A stretch of DNA of 64,000 nt from contig NZ_CP082909.1 in assembly GCF_023822025.1 (NCBI RefSeq), forward strand, positions 4,501,001 to 4,565,000, read 5' to 3'. The translations under genes were made by a program, and so were the position numbers. Every line of letters starts with the position of its first letter. Positions within the stretch are counted from its first letter, which is position 1. Shown here one piece after another: positions 7,101 to 14,886 of the stretch. A model generated the notes under the pieces. That model was given only the letters and a program-made list of their open reading frames with translations, was not told the origin of the DNA and searched no databases. Source of the DNA: Endozoicomonas sp. 4G (GTDB lineage Bacteria > Pseudomonadota > Gammaproteobacteria > Pseudomonadales > Endozoicomonadaceae).

Positions 7101-9209
7101 CTACAGGGTGTCCTGGTAAACCCACACATCCGGGTTTTCGACAGGCAGTAATGTACCGGTATTGGGACATTTGAAATCTGTTGGCCTGATGCTGCACAAT
7201 GCCTCGCCATCCACGCCATAGGTCATGCCATCAACACATAAATACCCCAGTTTACTGCGCTTTGGAGCAGGCAAATTATACTCGTCATAATCCCGGAAAA
7301 ACTTAATATAGCCCTTGGTGGCCAGCACCTGAATTCGATCATAGATGGTCGTTTTGCCACCCAGGCCCAGCTGGTTTTCAAACTGCTCAGAGAACTGGTT
7401 AACGGTGAACACCCTGCCTTTCAGAGCTTCCTGGTAAATCAGGTTGACGATCACTTCTCGCTTCCTGATGCGCTCTGCATCGTGCTTCTTGCCCAACTCT
7501 TCACCCGCCAGACGCATACTGCTGGGAGGTGCTTCCCGCCATTGTCCATCTCTTTTGATGATCCTCTGAGCTTTGGGTGAAGGACCGTTTCTCAGCTCGT
7601 AATAGAGCATCCGTTCGGGCTCCAGCTCTTCCGGCCTGAACAGCAACATCCCAGAGGTGTAGTAACCTCGAAGGCTGCCAGCCCCGGAAAGTGCCTGAAA
7701 AGGATCTTCCTCGAGCTGTCGTTTACTCATCTTTCGGGTGTGGTGAACGAGCACTATGCCTGCATCCGGGTTAACGATATCCCGCAGTTGCTCCACTCGC
7801 TCCTTGAGAAAAAACAGCATAGCGTTGTTATCATTTTCACTACTGCCATCCGGACCCGGATCAAACACATTCCTGATGGGATCAATAACAATGACATCAG
7901 GCCCTTCAGGGAAAGCCTGCTGAATCGCTCTGGCGATGATGGGCAGACCCACCGCATTAAGAATCAATTTTAACCGGGCAGTCATCACCAGATTTTCTCG
8001 AATCCGGCTAAGCTGGAAATCCTTGAGTGGTAATTGCTTCACCCGCTCACGCAGATAGTGGTATTGCACCTCGGCCTGTAGATAGAACACCTTCAGGGGA
8101 CGACTGGGCCGCATATCCAGGAAGGTCAAACCTGCTGACATATGGGCGAGGAGGTTTAACAGGAAGTCACTCTTACCTACCTTGGGAGCACCGCCCAATA
8201 CCAGCATGCCACCTGGGGTCAGTATTCTCGGAGACAGCAAATCCTCTGGCATGGGGGATTCATCATCCAGCAACTCACCAAAACGATAGACGGGCACCGA
8301 CTCTTTAACTGTCTTACGTCGTGTAGTAATCATCCAATGACGAATATCGAATGCCTCAGCCACAGCATCTGCCGCGTCCCACTTCTCAGGTTGCTGCTCA
8401 GGTGGTTTTAAGATGATGACAGAGGCCGCACCAGCATCAGAAATAGCCTGTGCGGCTTGCTGAGCATAAAGTAGCCCAGCCTCATCATGATCAGGCCACA
8501 CCAGTACTCGTTTGTTTTTAAGAGGAGACCAGTCCGTCTTATCCGTGGGAGCCTTGGCACCGTTCATAGCGGTGGTGGCGCAATAACCACTGTCAATCAA
8601 CGCTTGGGCCGCTTTCTCGCCCTCCACCAGCAGTACTTCGTCAGCTACCTTGATACCCGGTTGGTTGTAGAGTGGTCTGGGGTTGGGAGCTTTGGTTTTG
8701 CGGGTCTTTACATCCCAGGGTCTGAACTCCTTTCCATCCGGTGTCTCATAACGGTAAACACAGGCGATCAAATTGCCTTCGGCATCGTGGTAGTCCCACT
8801 TGCCTGTGTGATGACCCAAGTCTTCATACTCTTCCTGATGATTAGTATGAGCTGGTGGACTGAACGACGGCATACCCAGCCAGTTCGCCATCAGCTGAAT
8901 GATTTCGGGAAAGTCCCTTTGAGGATCCAGATTCTGGTGTGCGGAGGTCAGACTGATAATGTCACCGCCTTCACCGCTTTCAAAGTCATGCCAAAGCCCA
9001 CTGCTCAACTCCACTTCCAGACTCTTGCCTTTCTTGCCCTGGACGTTGCCCAGTACAAACTTCTGGCCTCGCTTTTTGCCATTGGGAAATAGCCAGGCCA
9101 GATACTCTGGCATTCGTTCCTGAATACGACGCTTAACGTCTTCTGCATCCAGTTTCTGTGTCGTGCCCTGCTCTTGGGCATCGTTAAAATCAAGCCATTT
9201 GTTTTTCAT
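7101..9209 (-). CDS. Phage primase-helicase with Toprim and RepA-like ATPase domains
   Basis: 702 aa from ATG 9209 (704 from a GTG at 9215). An N-terminal domain (SSGLWHDFESGEGGDIISL, about 72-90) is of the primase accessory type. A Toprim-like domain has VLLVEGEKAAQAL at about 194-206 and LVWPDHDEAGLLYA at about 239-252. A RecA-fold helicase domain follows, with Walker A GGAPKVGKSDFLLNLL at about 341-356 and Walker B VIVIDPIRNVFDPG. The C-terminal 100 residues look like a winged helix (FEQNQLGLGGKTTIYDRIQV). It should prime and unwind phage DNA at the fork. It is the last gene of the replication operon starting at 11434. Confidence 0.88.
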   Translation of the reverse strand: MKNKWLDFNDAQEQGTTQKLDAEDVKRRIQERMPEYLAWLFPNGKKRGQKFVLGNVQGKKGKSLEVELSSGLWHDFESGEGGDIISLTSAHQNLDPQRDFPEIIQLMANWLGMPSFSPPAHTNHQEEYEDLGHHTGKWDYHDAEGNLIACVYRYETPDGKEFRPWDVKTRKTKAPNPRPLYNQPGIKVADEVLLVEGEKAAQALIDSGYCATTAMNGAKAPTDKTDWSPLKNKRVLVWPDHDEAGLLYAQQAAQAISDAGAASVIILKPPEQQPEKWDAADAVAEAFDIRHWMITTRRKTVKESVPVYRFGELLDDESPMPEDLLSPRILTPGGMLVLGGAPKVGKSDFLLNLLAHMSAGLTFLDMRPSRPLKVFYLQAEVQYHYLRERVKQLPLKDFQLSRIRENLVMTARLKLILNAVGLPIIARAIQQAFPEGPDVIVIDPIRNVFDPGPDGSSENDNNAMLFFLKERVEQLRDIVNPDAGIVLVHHTRKMSKRQLEEDPFQALSGAGSLRGYYTSGMLLFRPEELEPERMLYYELRNGPSPKAQRIIKRDGQWREAPPSSMRLAGEELGKKHDAERIRKREVIVNLIYQEALKGRVFTVNQFSEQFENQLGLGGKTTIYDRIQVLATKGYIKFFRDYDEYNLPAPKRSKLGYLCVDGMTYGVDGEALCSIRPTDFKCPNTGTLLPVENPDVWVYQDTL

Positions 9210-9259
9210 TGTCACAGTCCCTGTAGGGAAAAGCCCACCCGAAGGTGGGCGTTAGGGCC

Positions 9260-9913
9260 TTAATCCCACTGGTTGTTGTAGCTTTCAGCTGGGTGAGGTG
9301 CTGACTCCGGAGGACTGTAGAGCTGCGATTGCAGCTGAGCCTGAGAATGGTCACCCTGCTGATTAGCGGGTGAACTCCCCTGAGGAGCAACCTGACCAAA
9401 CATCAGCTGAGCATATTGCTTGTGCTCCGGTGTGATGGCCTGCTTGATGACATTTTTCGGTTCATCGTACTGATCCTTTTCAGTACTGACCTTGGCGACG
9501 AACTCAATGCCGTCCAGCTCTGACAAAGACTGCAACTGTCGGGCTTTATAAGCCGGTGGGCTGTTATCCTCGGCCTTGATATTACGGGCGGATTGCAGGA
9601 CACCTCTGACAAAAGACCTGCCCATGTTTTCCCACTCCGGGCCTTTGGGGCTGTGCATCCCGATCAGAGACCAGATCTTACGCCTGGCGTACTGACCTTC
9701 CAGCACCGTGAACTCGGCATTAAGGTAGATGGCTCCGGTGTCGCCGCAAGTGGCGTAACCGCCGGTCCAGCCCATTTCCGGATTATCGTAGCCTCCGGGC
9801 TTGAGGGTCATACGCACTTTGACCAAGGTGCCTGGAGGAATGACATCGTAGCTGCCCTGGTCGGTAGCATCGTTAAAGTCGTTCCAGCGTGTCATGGCTC
9901 TTTGTTGGCTCAT
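9260..9913 (-). CDS. DUF669-like phage protein, possible ssDNA-binding
   Basis: 217 aa, ATG at 9913 with GGAG upstream, 2 nt after the stop of the ATPase gene. It begins MSQQRAMTRWNDFNDATDQG and contains GSYDVIPPGTLVKVRMTLKP, AEFTVLEGQYARRKIWSLIG and GRSFVRGVLQSARNIKAED. This beta-rich pattern (D/N-VIPxGT, then EF.V..GxYARRK) is that of DUF669 and related phage proteins. They sit next to Sak4-like recombinases and primases and are thought to bind single-stranded DNA. The last 50 residues are Gln/Ser/Pro-rich and probably disordered, ending in NNQWD, which recalls the acidic tails of SSB proteins. The SSB role is inference. Confidence 0.68.
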   Translation of the reverse strand: MSQQRAMTRWNDFNDATDQGSYDVIPPGTLVKVRMTLKPGGYDNPEMGWTGGYATCGDTGAIYLNAEFTVLEGQYARRKIWSLIGMHSPKGPEWENMGRSFVRGVLQSARNIKAEDNSPPAYKARQLQSLSELDGIEFVAKVSTEKDQYDEPKNVIKQAITPEHKQYAQLMFGQVAPQGSSPANQQGDHSQAQLQSQLYSPPESAPHPAESYNNQWD

Positions 9914-9915
9914 GG

Positions 9916-10758
9916 TTATTTCTCCGTTCCTTGAGGTTGGGTTTCAAACTGAACAGGCTGCCTTGATCCACTGTGGATCTTGGTAAACAGCTGTCCGAGG
10001 TGAGGCGGTTCGTATACATCCAGTCGGCCGCTGCGATCCTTGGCCGGGTAGCCATAGGGGTTTAGGGTTTGGCAAACAAAAGTACGACGCAGGTTGCCTT
10101 CTTCATCGGGCAGGCTGGCCAGGGTGATCACCTGGTCAACAATGCCGGGGAGCTCCAGGCCGGTTTTACTACCTTCGATCTGGGGCTGGTGGAGCTTGCG
10201 GTTAAAGTCGTCCACCCGCTCCTCGAGGATGGCGACAAAGACTACGTTCTTGCCCCGGGCATGTTGCAGGTGGGTCAGTGCCGCTATCATCTCCTGACCG
10301 TGGAGGCCATAAGCGCCGCGAGTATCCGGCTTACCGGTTTTCTCGGAGAACGCCTGGGGCTGGCCTTTGCACCACTGGAAGCAGAGTCGGCCCAACACTG
10401 TGATGGAGTCGATAAAGTAGGTGTCGTACTTCTCCAACGACTCAGGATCACCATACTTGCGACACACCGCTTCGTAGTGTGCTTTCGAGTACACCTGATC
10501 GTCCCGAAGCGCTGGGTTAGGTCCTGCCAGATAGACGGCAAAGTTTCGGAACTCCGGCCAGGTGGCTGGACGAAGGGTATCGCCCGGCCATTCCTGCACT
10601 GCCAGATCGCCTGCTTCCAGATCCACAAATAAAGTGGTGTCCGGGTTGAGGCTCAGCAGCTGGGTGGTTTTACCCACCCCACTGTTGCCCAGCAGCACGC
10701 ACTTGATGCCCTTATGCTCCTGACCACGTTGCTTGGCATTGAGAATTGGGAGGCTCAT
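9916..10758 (-). CDS. RecA-like P-loop ATPase (AAA_24, Sak4-like)
   Basis: 280 aa from ATG 10758, which overlaps the preceding stop as ATGA. Walker A is LLGNSGVGKTTQLLSL (residues 24-31 for GNSGVGKT). It is followed by TTLFVDLEAGDLAV, Walker B-like YDTYFIDSITVLGRLCFQW, and EERVDDFNRK with QIEGSKTGLELPGIVDQVIT. Proteins of this size in phage replication cassettes belong to the AAA_24/Sak4 group, RecA cores that promote single-strand annealing together with an SSB. The adjacent DUF669-like gene fits that partnership. The alternative start at 10788 lies inside the upstream gene. Confidence 0.78.
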   Translation of the reverse strand: MSLPILNAKQRGQEHKGIKCVLLGNSGVGKTTQLLSLNPDTTLFVDLEAGDLAVQEWPGDTLRPATWPEFRNFAVYLAGPNPALRDDQVYSKAHYEAVCRKYGDPESLEKYDTYFIDSITVLGRLCFQWCKGQPQAFSEKTGKPDTRGAYGLHGQEMIAALTHLQHARGKNVVFVAILEERVDDFNRKLHQPQIEGSKTGLELPGIVDQVITLASLPDEEGNLRRTFVCQTLNPYGYPAKDRSGRLDVYEPPHLGQLFTKIHSGSRQPVQFETQPQGTEK

Positions 10759-11222
10759 TTCACACCCCCCACCAGCTGGTAAGTGCAACGACCTGGCTTC
10801 ACCTGCAGAGCCGGTTCAAAAGCTCGGCGAACTTCCTGAGACCAGCGATCAAACTTCTCCTGAGGCACTGAGTAGTGAACATCCAGAAACTCAGAGGGGT
10901 CTTCGCCCTGTTCCTGAATCCTCTGGGCGATGGCCTTCAGTTTTTGCTGATCCCAGCTGACCTCTCTGGGCAAATCCACCAGCACTCCCACACCTTCATC
11001 TTCAAAGCTGATTTCACCAAATTCCTGCTGCAGTTGTGCCCGGACCTGGGAAGCTTTGAAGACGTACTTGTAGGCGATCACTGACTTCAGCCACTCTTTT
11101 TGCAGCTGGAGTTGAGCCAGAGCTTCGTCGGTATCCCTGACCAGCGTCGCCAACTCTTCACTTGAACGAGCGGCCAGTTCAGCAACGCCCATTCCCTTGA
11201 TGTTTTCCAACTCACTGCTCAT
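10755..11222 (-). CDS. Phage replication-cassette protein, 155 aa, unknown
   Basis: ATG at 11222 overlaps the upstream HTH stop (ATGA), and its own TGA overlaps the ATPase start the same way, so it lies in a translationally coupled string. The N-terminal 60 residues are helical and probably coiled (LAARSSEELATLVRDTDEAL, QLQLQKEWLKSVIAYKYVF). The middle is acidic (FGEISFEDEGVGVLVDLP) and the end contains HYSVPQEKFDRWSQEVRRAF. No enzyme motif is visible. The layout slightly recalls small nuclease inhibitors or recombination accessory proteins, but I do not recognise the family. Confidence 0.65.
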   Translation of the reverse strand: MSSELENIKGMGVAELAARSSEELATLVRDTDEALAQLQLQKEWLKSVIAYKYVFKASQVRAQLQQEFGEISFEDEGVGVLVDLPREVSWDQQKLKAIAQRIQEQGEDPSEFLDVHYSVPQEKFDRWSQEVRRAFEPALQVKPGRCTYQLVGGVK

Positions 11223-11434
11223 ACTTCACCTCCCCGACAAGCGACTGGCTGAGATGTACCCATATGAGTGTGCGAAGCCTCGTGCGCTTCAATATCCGAC
11301 AACCGGTAAATAACCCGATTGCCCAGCTTGATATAGCAAGGACCCAGCCCACGCATACGCCACTTCTCCAGGGTATAGGGGCTGATCCGCCAGCGGTCGG
11401 CCAGTTCTTTCTGGCTCAGGTGTTGCACTTCCAT
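11219..11434 (-). CDS. Small AlpA/excisionase-type HTH protein
   Basis: 71 aa from ATG 11434, chosen because AAGGAG lies just upstream; the longer frame from 11476 lacks a site. LSQKELADRWRISPYTLEKW then RMRGLGPCYIKLGNRVIYRL and SDIEAHEAS is a textbook MerR-like helix-turn-helix 17 protein (AlpA, excisionase). It is the first gene of the replication operon, so it may act as an early regulator or directionality factor. Its stop overlaps the next start. Confidence 0.82.
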   Translation of the reverse strand: MEVQHLSQKELADRWRISPYTLEKWRMRGLGPCYIKLGNRVIYRLSDIEAHEASHTHMGTSQPVACRGGEV

Positions 11435-11483
11435 TTCATGCTCCTTCTTGTTTTTTCCAAAGGCAGGATCAATCATGGGACAG

Positions 11484-11526
11484 TCGGAGTAGACAAAGCG
11501 GAGATGGGGCGGAGACAGAGCGGAGA
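11484..11526. repeat. Helically phased GCGGAGA repeats upstream of the HTH gene
   Basis: GCGGAGA occurs at 11499, 11509 and 11520 (10-11 bp apart, one helical turn), with a related TCGGAGT at 11484. The array lies 50-92 bp upstream of the start at 11434 and looks like a cooperative binding site in the operon promoter. Confidence 0.45.
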
Positions 11527-11532
11527 CGGCGT

Positions 11533-11580
11533 ATTTTTTGTTAAAAAATCACAAAAAAACCAGCATACAGCCGGTTTTTT
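11533..11580. terminator. AT-rich inverted repeats between HTH gene and lipoprotein gene
   Basis: Two structures: ATTTTTT-GTT-AAAAAAT at 11533-11549, and AAAAAACC with GGTTTTTT around an 11-nt loop at 11554-11580. The second ends in a T-run on both strands and could terminate the leftward lipoprotein transcript (stop at 11628). Its GC content is low, so strength is doubtful. Confidence 0.4.
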
Positions 11581-11627
11581 CTCTGACAAGGGTCAGCAAG
11601 GTACACATGTGCGTACAGTGAAATTCT

Positions 11628-12122
11628 TCAAAACATAGGGCCAGTGCATTGGCCATTCAGCATGGTGCCATAGCAAGTTGGCACATACCCTTTAGGGATC
11701 ACAGCGCCGTGGCACTCACCATTAATAACCGGGCCAGTGCACTCATCAGGCCGGTAAACTTTCTGGCCTGACTGTACTGGGTTTGACTGTACCGGGTTTG
11801 ACTTTACAGCCGGTGCATCACTTGTTTCACCGTATTTTTTGAGCATGACATTGGTGTATACATAGTCCAGACACCAGTCCATGTGATTTTTTCTGTCATC
11901 GCCCGTCAGGTCAGCGCCTTTTACTTCACATAACTTTTTTGCAAACGCCATTGCTTCATCACTGCGCTCTTCAAAGCGACGCTCCTGTGCTTTTCGGATG
12001 GTCTCATCATAACCTGCCTGAATGCTGCCAAGAACGCCACCTACTGACGAACCTACTGACGAACACCCTACCAGCACTGATAATAAGGACAACAAGGTTA
12101 TTTTGACGATTGGTTTTAACAT
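11628..12122 (-). CDS. Phage-encoded lipoprotein with Cys-containing C-terminal repeats
   Basis: 164 aa. The signal peptide MLKPIVKITLLSLLSVLVGC ends in a good lipobox (LVGC, Cys20), so the product should be an outer- or inner-membrane lipoprotein. The mature part is helical (DETIRKAQERRFEERSDEAM), then carries a short direct repeat (SNPVQ twice; about 15 bp tandem in DNA near 11776-11806). A tail with three related motifs follows: ECTGPVINGECHG, then CYGTMLNGQCTGPM. Family not recognised. A lipoprotein inside a prophage may serve lysogenic conversion such as superinfection exclusion; this is inference. The 246-bp gap to 12368 is AT-rich with one AGCCAGC/GCTGGCT hairpin at 12312-12330 and no gene. 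Confidence 0.7.
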   Translation of the reverse strand: MLKPIVKITLLSLLSVLVGCSSVGSSVGGVLGSIQAGYDETIRKAQERRFEERSDEAMAFAKKLCEVKGADLTGDDRKNHMDWCLDYVYTNVMLKKYGETSDAPAVKSNPVQSNPVQSGQKVYRPDECTGPVINGECHGAVIPKGYVPTCYGTMLNGQCTGPMF

Positions 12123-12878
12123 GATGAAGACCTGAAAATAGCTGGTAACACAAATAAGGACACAAGATCTGCTTTGCCCCTTACTTTAACCACCAAAAAA
12201 ACAAGCAAGAATAAGAAAAAACTCTTTTATTATTAATAAGATATAATATCGATAGATAAGTATTAACCCTTCCAGCCTATAGAATCTCTGACAGACCTGA
12301 ACGAATCACTGAGCCAGCGGCTTGCTGGCTGCCTTTACTTGGGCGTATTTTTTCTTCTGAAGATCAAACTACTCTTTAGTAATCGCTTTTCTTCTGGGGC
12401 GAGGATCGGCCTTCAGGCTCCACAACCGATTTTCATACTGGATGTACTCTTGCCACTGATCATTGTCATTAAAACAGTTGCTTGGCCGGGTGTAGCCTAT
12501 GCCTTCCTCTCTAAGCTGACTGGTACTGACTCCCCGGTTGCCCATTAGCCAGGCTTTATAAATCATGCTGGCTATCTCACAGCGTTGACCACCGCTAATA
12601 TCCCAAGGCTCACGGTCATTGGCCTCAAACCGTCCTTGATTGCCATAACGTTCCCATCTGACTTCCAAGGGCTCAGCTTCTGGTTCAAAGTTTTCTCGCA
12701 GTACATCTTTCAACTTTTGAGCATGTATTTCACAAGTGCCTTCAGAAGACAGCAGCGACACAATCGGATACGGTCCTGGCAAAGGAAGCAGATGGTCAAA
12801 CCGCTCGGATACCGTTAGAACAACACCGGGCGCTTTACCCTTCCAGCTTTCCAGGCTCTGATAAATGTTTTTAAAACT

Positions 12879-14412
12879 GCCTCGTCAGTAAAATCTGTGG
12901 GTCATTTCTGGTTCAGGCAGATGGCCCAGTGTGTGATATAAAGCAATTTCTGCACATTTGTAGGTCCTAAAACCGTACGATTTTCTCGTAGTGAGTTTTA
13001 CCTTGGTGTTCAGACCTTCAACAATTCCGCTGGAAAATGCCTTTTTTGCCTTGAACCAATTCAGAATCAACGGCCTGTGTCGTCGAACAGTTTTGGCTAC
13101 TTTCTTCATGGGTTCTATCTTTGACCTCATGACTCTTGTGCACCACCGATCCAGATACTTCCCTGCCCAGTGTGGTGATATGTAGTCCCAGAACACTTGA
13201 AACTCTTCCTTGAGCAGATAAGCCCTGACACTTTTGAGGTTATACTGGAGTACCCTATTTAACTTGATCTCCTCTTTCTCGGTCAGGTTCTCCTTCCGTT
13301 TGAGGAGACACCAACGAGTCTTCTTCAAAACAGGCTCATAACCATCTGCCTGAAGCTGTTTTTGTTCTGATGCCCTGACCTCATCGATAGCTTTGTTCAG
13401 CATGGAGACAATATGAAATCGATCCAGAATATGCAGCGCCTGACTGGCAAACTCAGTGATTGCTTTTACGTAGGGCTTCCACATGTCAGAGCAGACATAC
13501 TTCAATCGCTCACTACGTTCGGGGCCAAAGAAAGAGAAAAAGCTACGAATCGTCGCTTCTGTACGGTCCTTACCAACCCACAACAGCCGGGTACAACCAC
13601 GATCAATCTGGTAAACCACTGTCAGGTATTTGTGCCCAACCTGGTAAGACACTTCATCAACCCCAATAGCCTTGATATGGTCGAGTGAGCGATTTGCTTT
13701 GCCCCACTCAACCATGTACTCCACAGCATGAAATACTTTTTCCCACGAAGTATTGAAAGTACTGGCAACCTCCTTCCAGGAAAGTTTTCTGGCCCAGTTT
13801 GCCAGGAATTGCATGTAGACTTTGGTCAGTTCCTTTTTACCTTCAGCCCATGGAACTTGCTCAACCTTTACGCCGCATGTCTTACATTCCACTCGGCGCA
13901 TTCTATAGAGCAAGAAAACTCTGATTCCCCAGAGGGGAACAAACTCGAAACGGCGTTCAGTAAGGTGATCATAGCCTGGTGCTGGTTTTTGGCAGCCAGA
14001 GCAGAGAGCCCGACTGTTCTTCCTTGGAACCACGGTGACATTGAACACATCTTCACCCTGATAATTGCCGAATTGGACATCCTGATAAACAAATGACTTG
14101 AGTTTATGCACTTTATTTAGGATAGTTTTTATTAGCATCAGCGGTCTCTTCTGTTTTTTTGTCTGCTAACAAAAAACTACCAGAAATCAGCCGCTGGTGC
14201 TTCTACCTTTAAGTTTGATCATTCTTACCCGCGGATACCTCTTAAGAACTGGTTTGCTAACCTCAGGGCGCTGATAGCGTTGCAAACTGGTTTGCAGAGT
14301 CAGCGGTTTCCAATCCTTCATGTGCCGACTATTTGTTTCCAACTTAGAGGTTACTCTGTAGCTTTATCCTCACAGGCTGGCTGGTTTTACCCACAGATAT
14401 CCCTGAAGAGCC
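12879..14412 (-). mobile_element. ISL3-family insertion sequence, copy 1 (1,534 bp)
   Basis: The ends are defined by comparison with the second copy. Imperfect 17-bp terminal inverted repeats are GCCTCGTCAGTAAAATC (left, plus strand) and GGCTCTTCAGGGATATC (right, minus strand), 12 of 17 matching. The flanking 8-bp duplication TTAAAACT lies at 12871-12878 and 14413-14420, the size expected for ISL3. The transposase stop lies within the left repeat. A 274-bp non-coding region upstream of the transposase holds a perfect palindrome GCAAACTGGTTTGC at 14282-14295 and a second AACTGGTTTGC at 14247. Confidence 0.95.
12885..14138 (-). CDS. ISL3-family transposase, copy 1
   Basis: 417 aa. The N-terminal zinc-binding region has CSGCQKPAPGYDHL and VECKTCGVKVEQV. 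An HTH-like region (ARKLSWKEVASTFNTSWEKV) follows, then the DDE catalytic domain: IGVDEVSYQVGHKYLTVVYQ, KYVCSDMWKPYVKAI and HILDRFHIVSMLNKAIDEVR, with C-terminal KKAFSSGIVEGLNTKVK carrying the expected Glu region. This is the standard ISL3 (DDE_Tnp_ISL3) layout at full length, and the reading frame is intact, so the element may be active. It differs from the copy at 55408 by only three residues that I can see. Confidence 0.95.
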   Translation of the reverse strand: MLIKTILNKVHKLKSFVYQDVQFGNYQGEDVFNVTVVPRKNSRALCSGCQKPAPGYDHLTERRFEFVPLWGIRVFLLYRMRRVECKTCGVKVEQVPWAEGKKELTKVYMQFLANWARKLSWKEVASTFNTSWEKVFHAVEYMVEWGKANRSLDHIKAIGVDEVSYQVGHKYLTVVYQIDRGCTRLLWVGKDRTEATIRSFFSFFGPERSERLKYVCSDMWKPYVKAITEFASQALHILDRFHIVSMLNKAIDEVRASEQKQLQADGYEPVLKKTRWCLLKRKENLTEKEEIKLNRVLQYNLKSVRAYLLKEEFQVFWDYISPHWAGKYLDRWCTRVMRSKIEPMKKVAKTVRRHRPLILNWFKAKKAFSSGIVEGLNTKVKLTTRKSYGFRTYKCAEIALYHTLGHLPEPEMTHRFY

Positions 14413-14886
14413 TTAAAACTAAACATACTGGTCAGGTGTCGGGCAAGCAGTATCTGGTAGGGCTGCCCATCGACCTGAATATTTCCCAAACACTCGAGCA
14501 GTTCAGGAATCACGGTGACCTGTTCGCCTGACAACTTAAGGTGGCTCTTGAGCACTTTGATTAGCCAGTCCCTGTCGTACTTGTATTGCCGTTGCTGCTC
14601 TTCCGTAACCTCAACGAAACCTTCGGAGACACAGTAGCAAGTGAAGACACCCGGCTCCCGCTCAGGATTTCTCTCAGCCACCTCCAGCCAGAGCTCTCCG
14701 TCGTCGGTATCAATGGGGATTACGGAAGCCAGACCTCCCGGAGTCAACGCTCCAGAGCTCACAATGTCAGTGGCTTCGTTGGGTCTGTCCTTTTCCAGAC
14801 AAGCTTTCAGAACTGTTTCAGAATCGGTTTCATACAGACCGGCCAGGTAACGAAATGAGCGCTGTTTCTCGGGTAATTTCAGTCTG

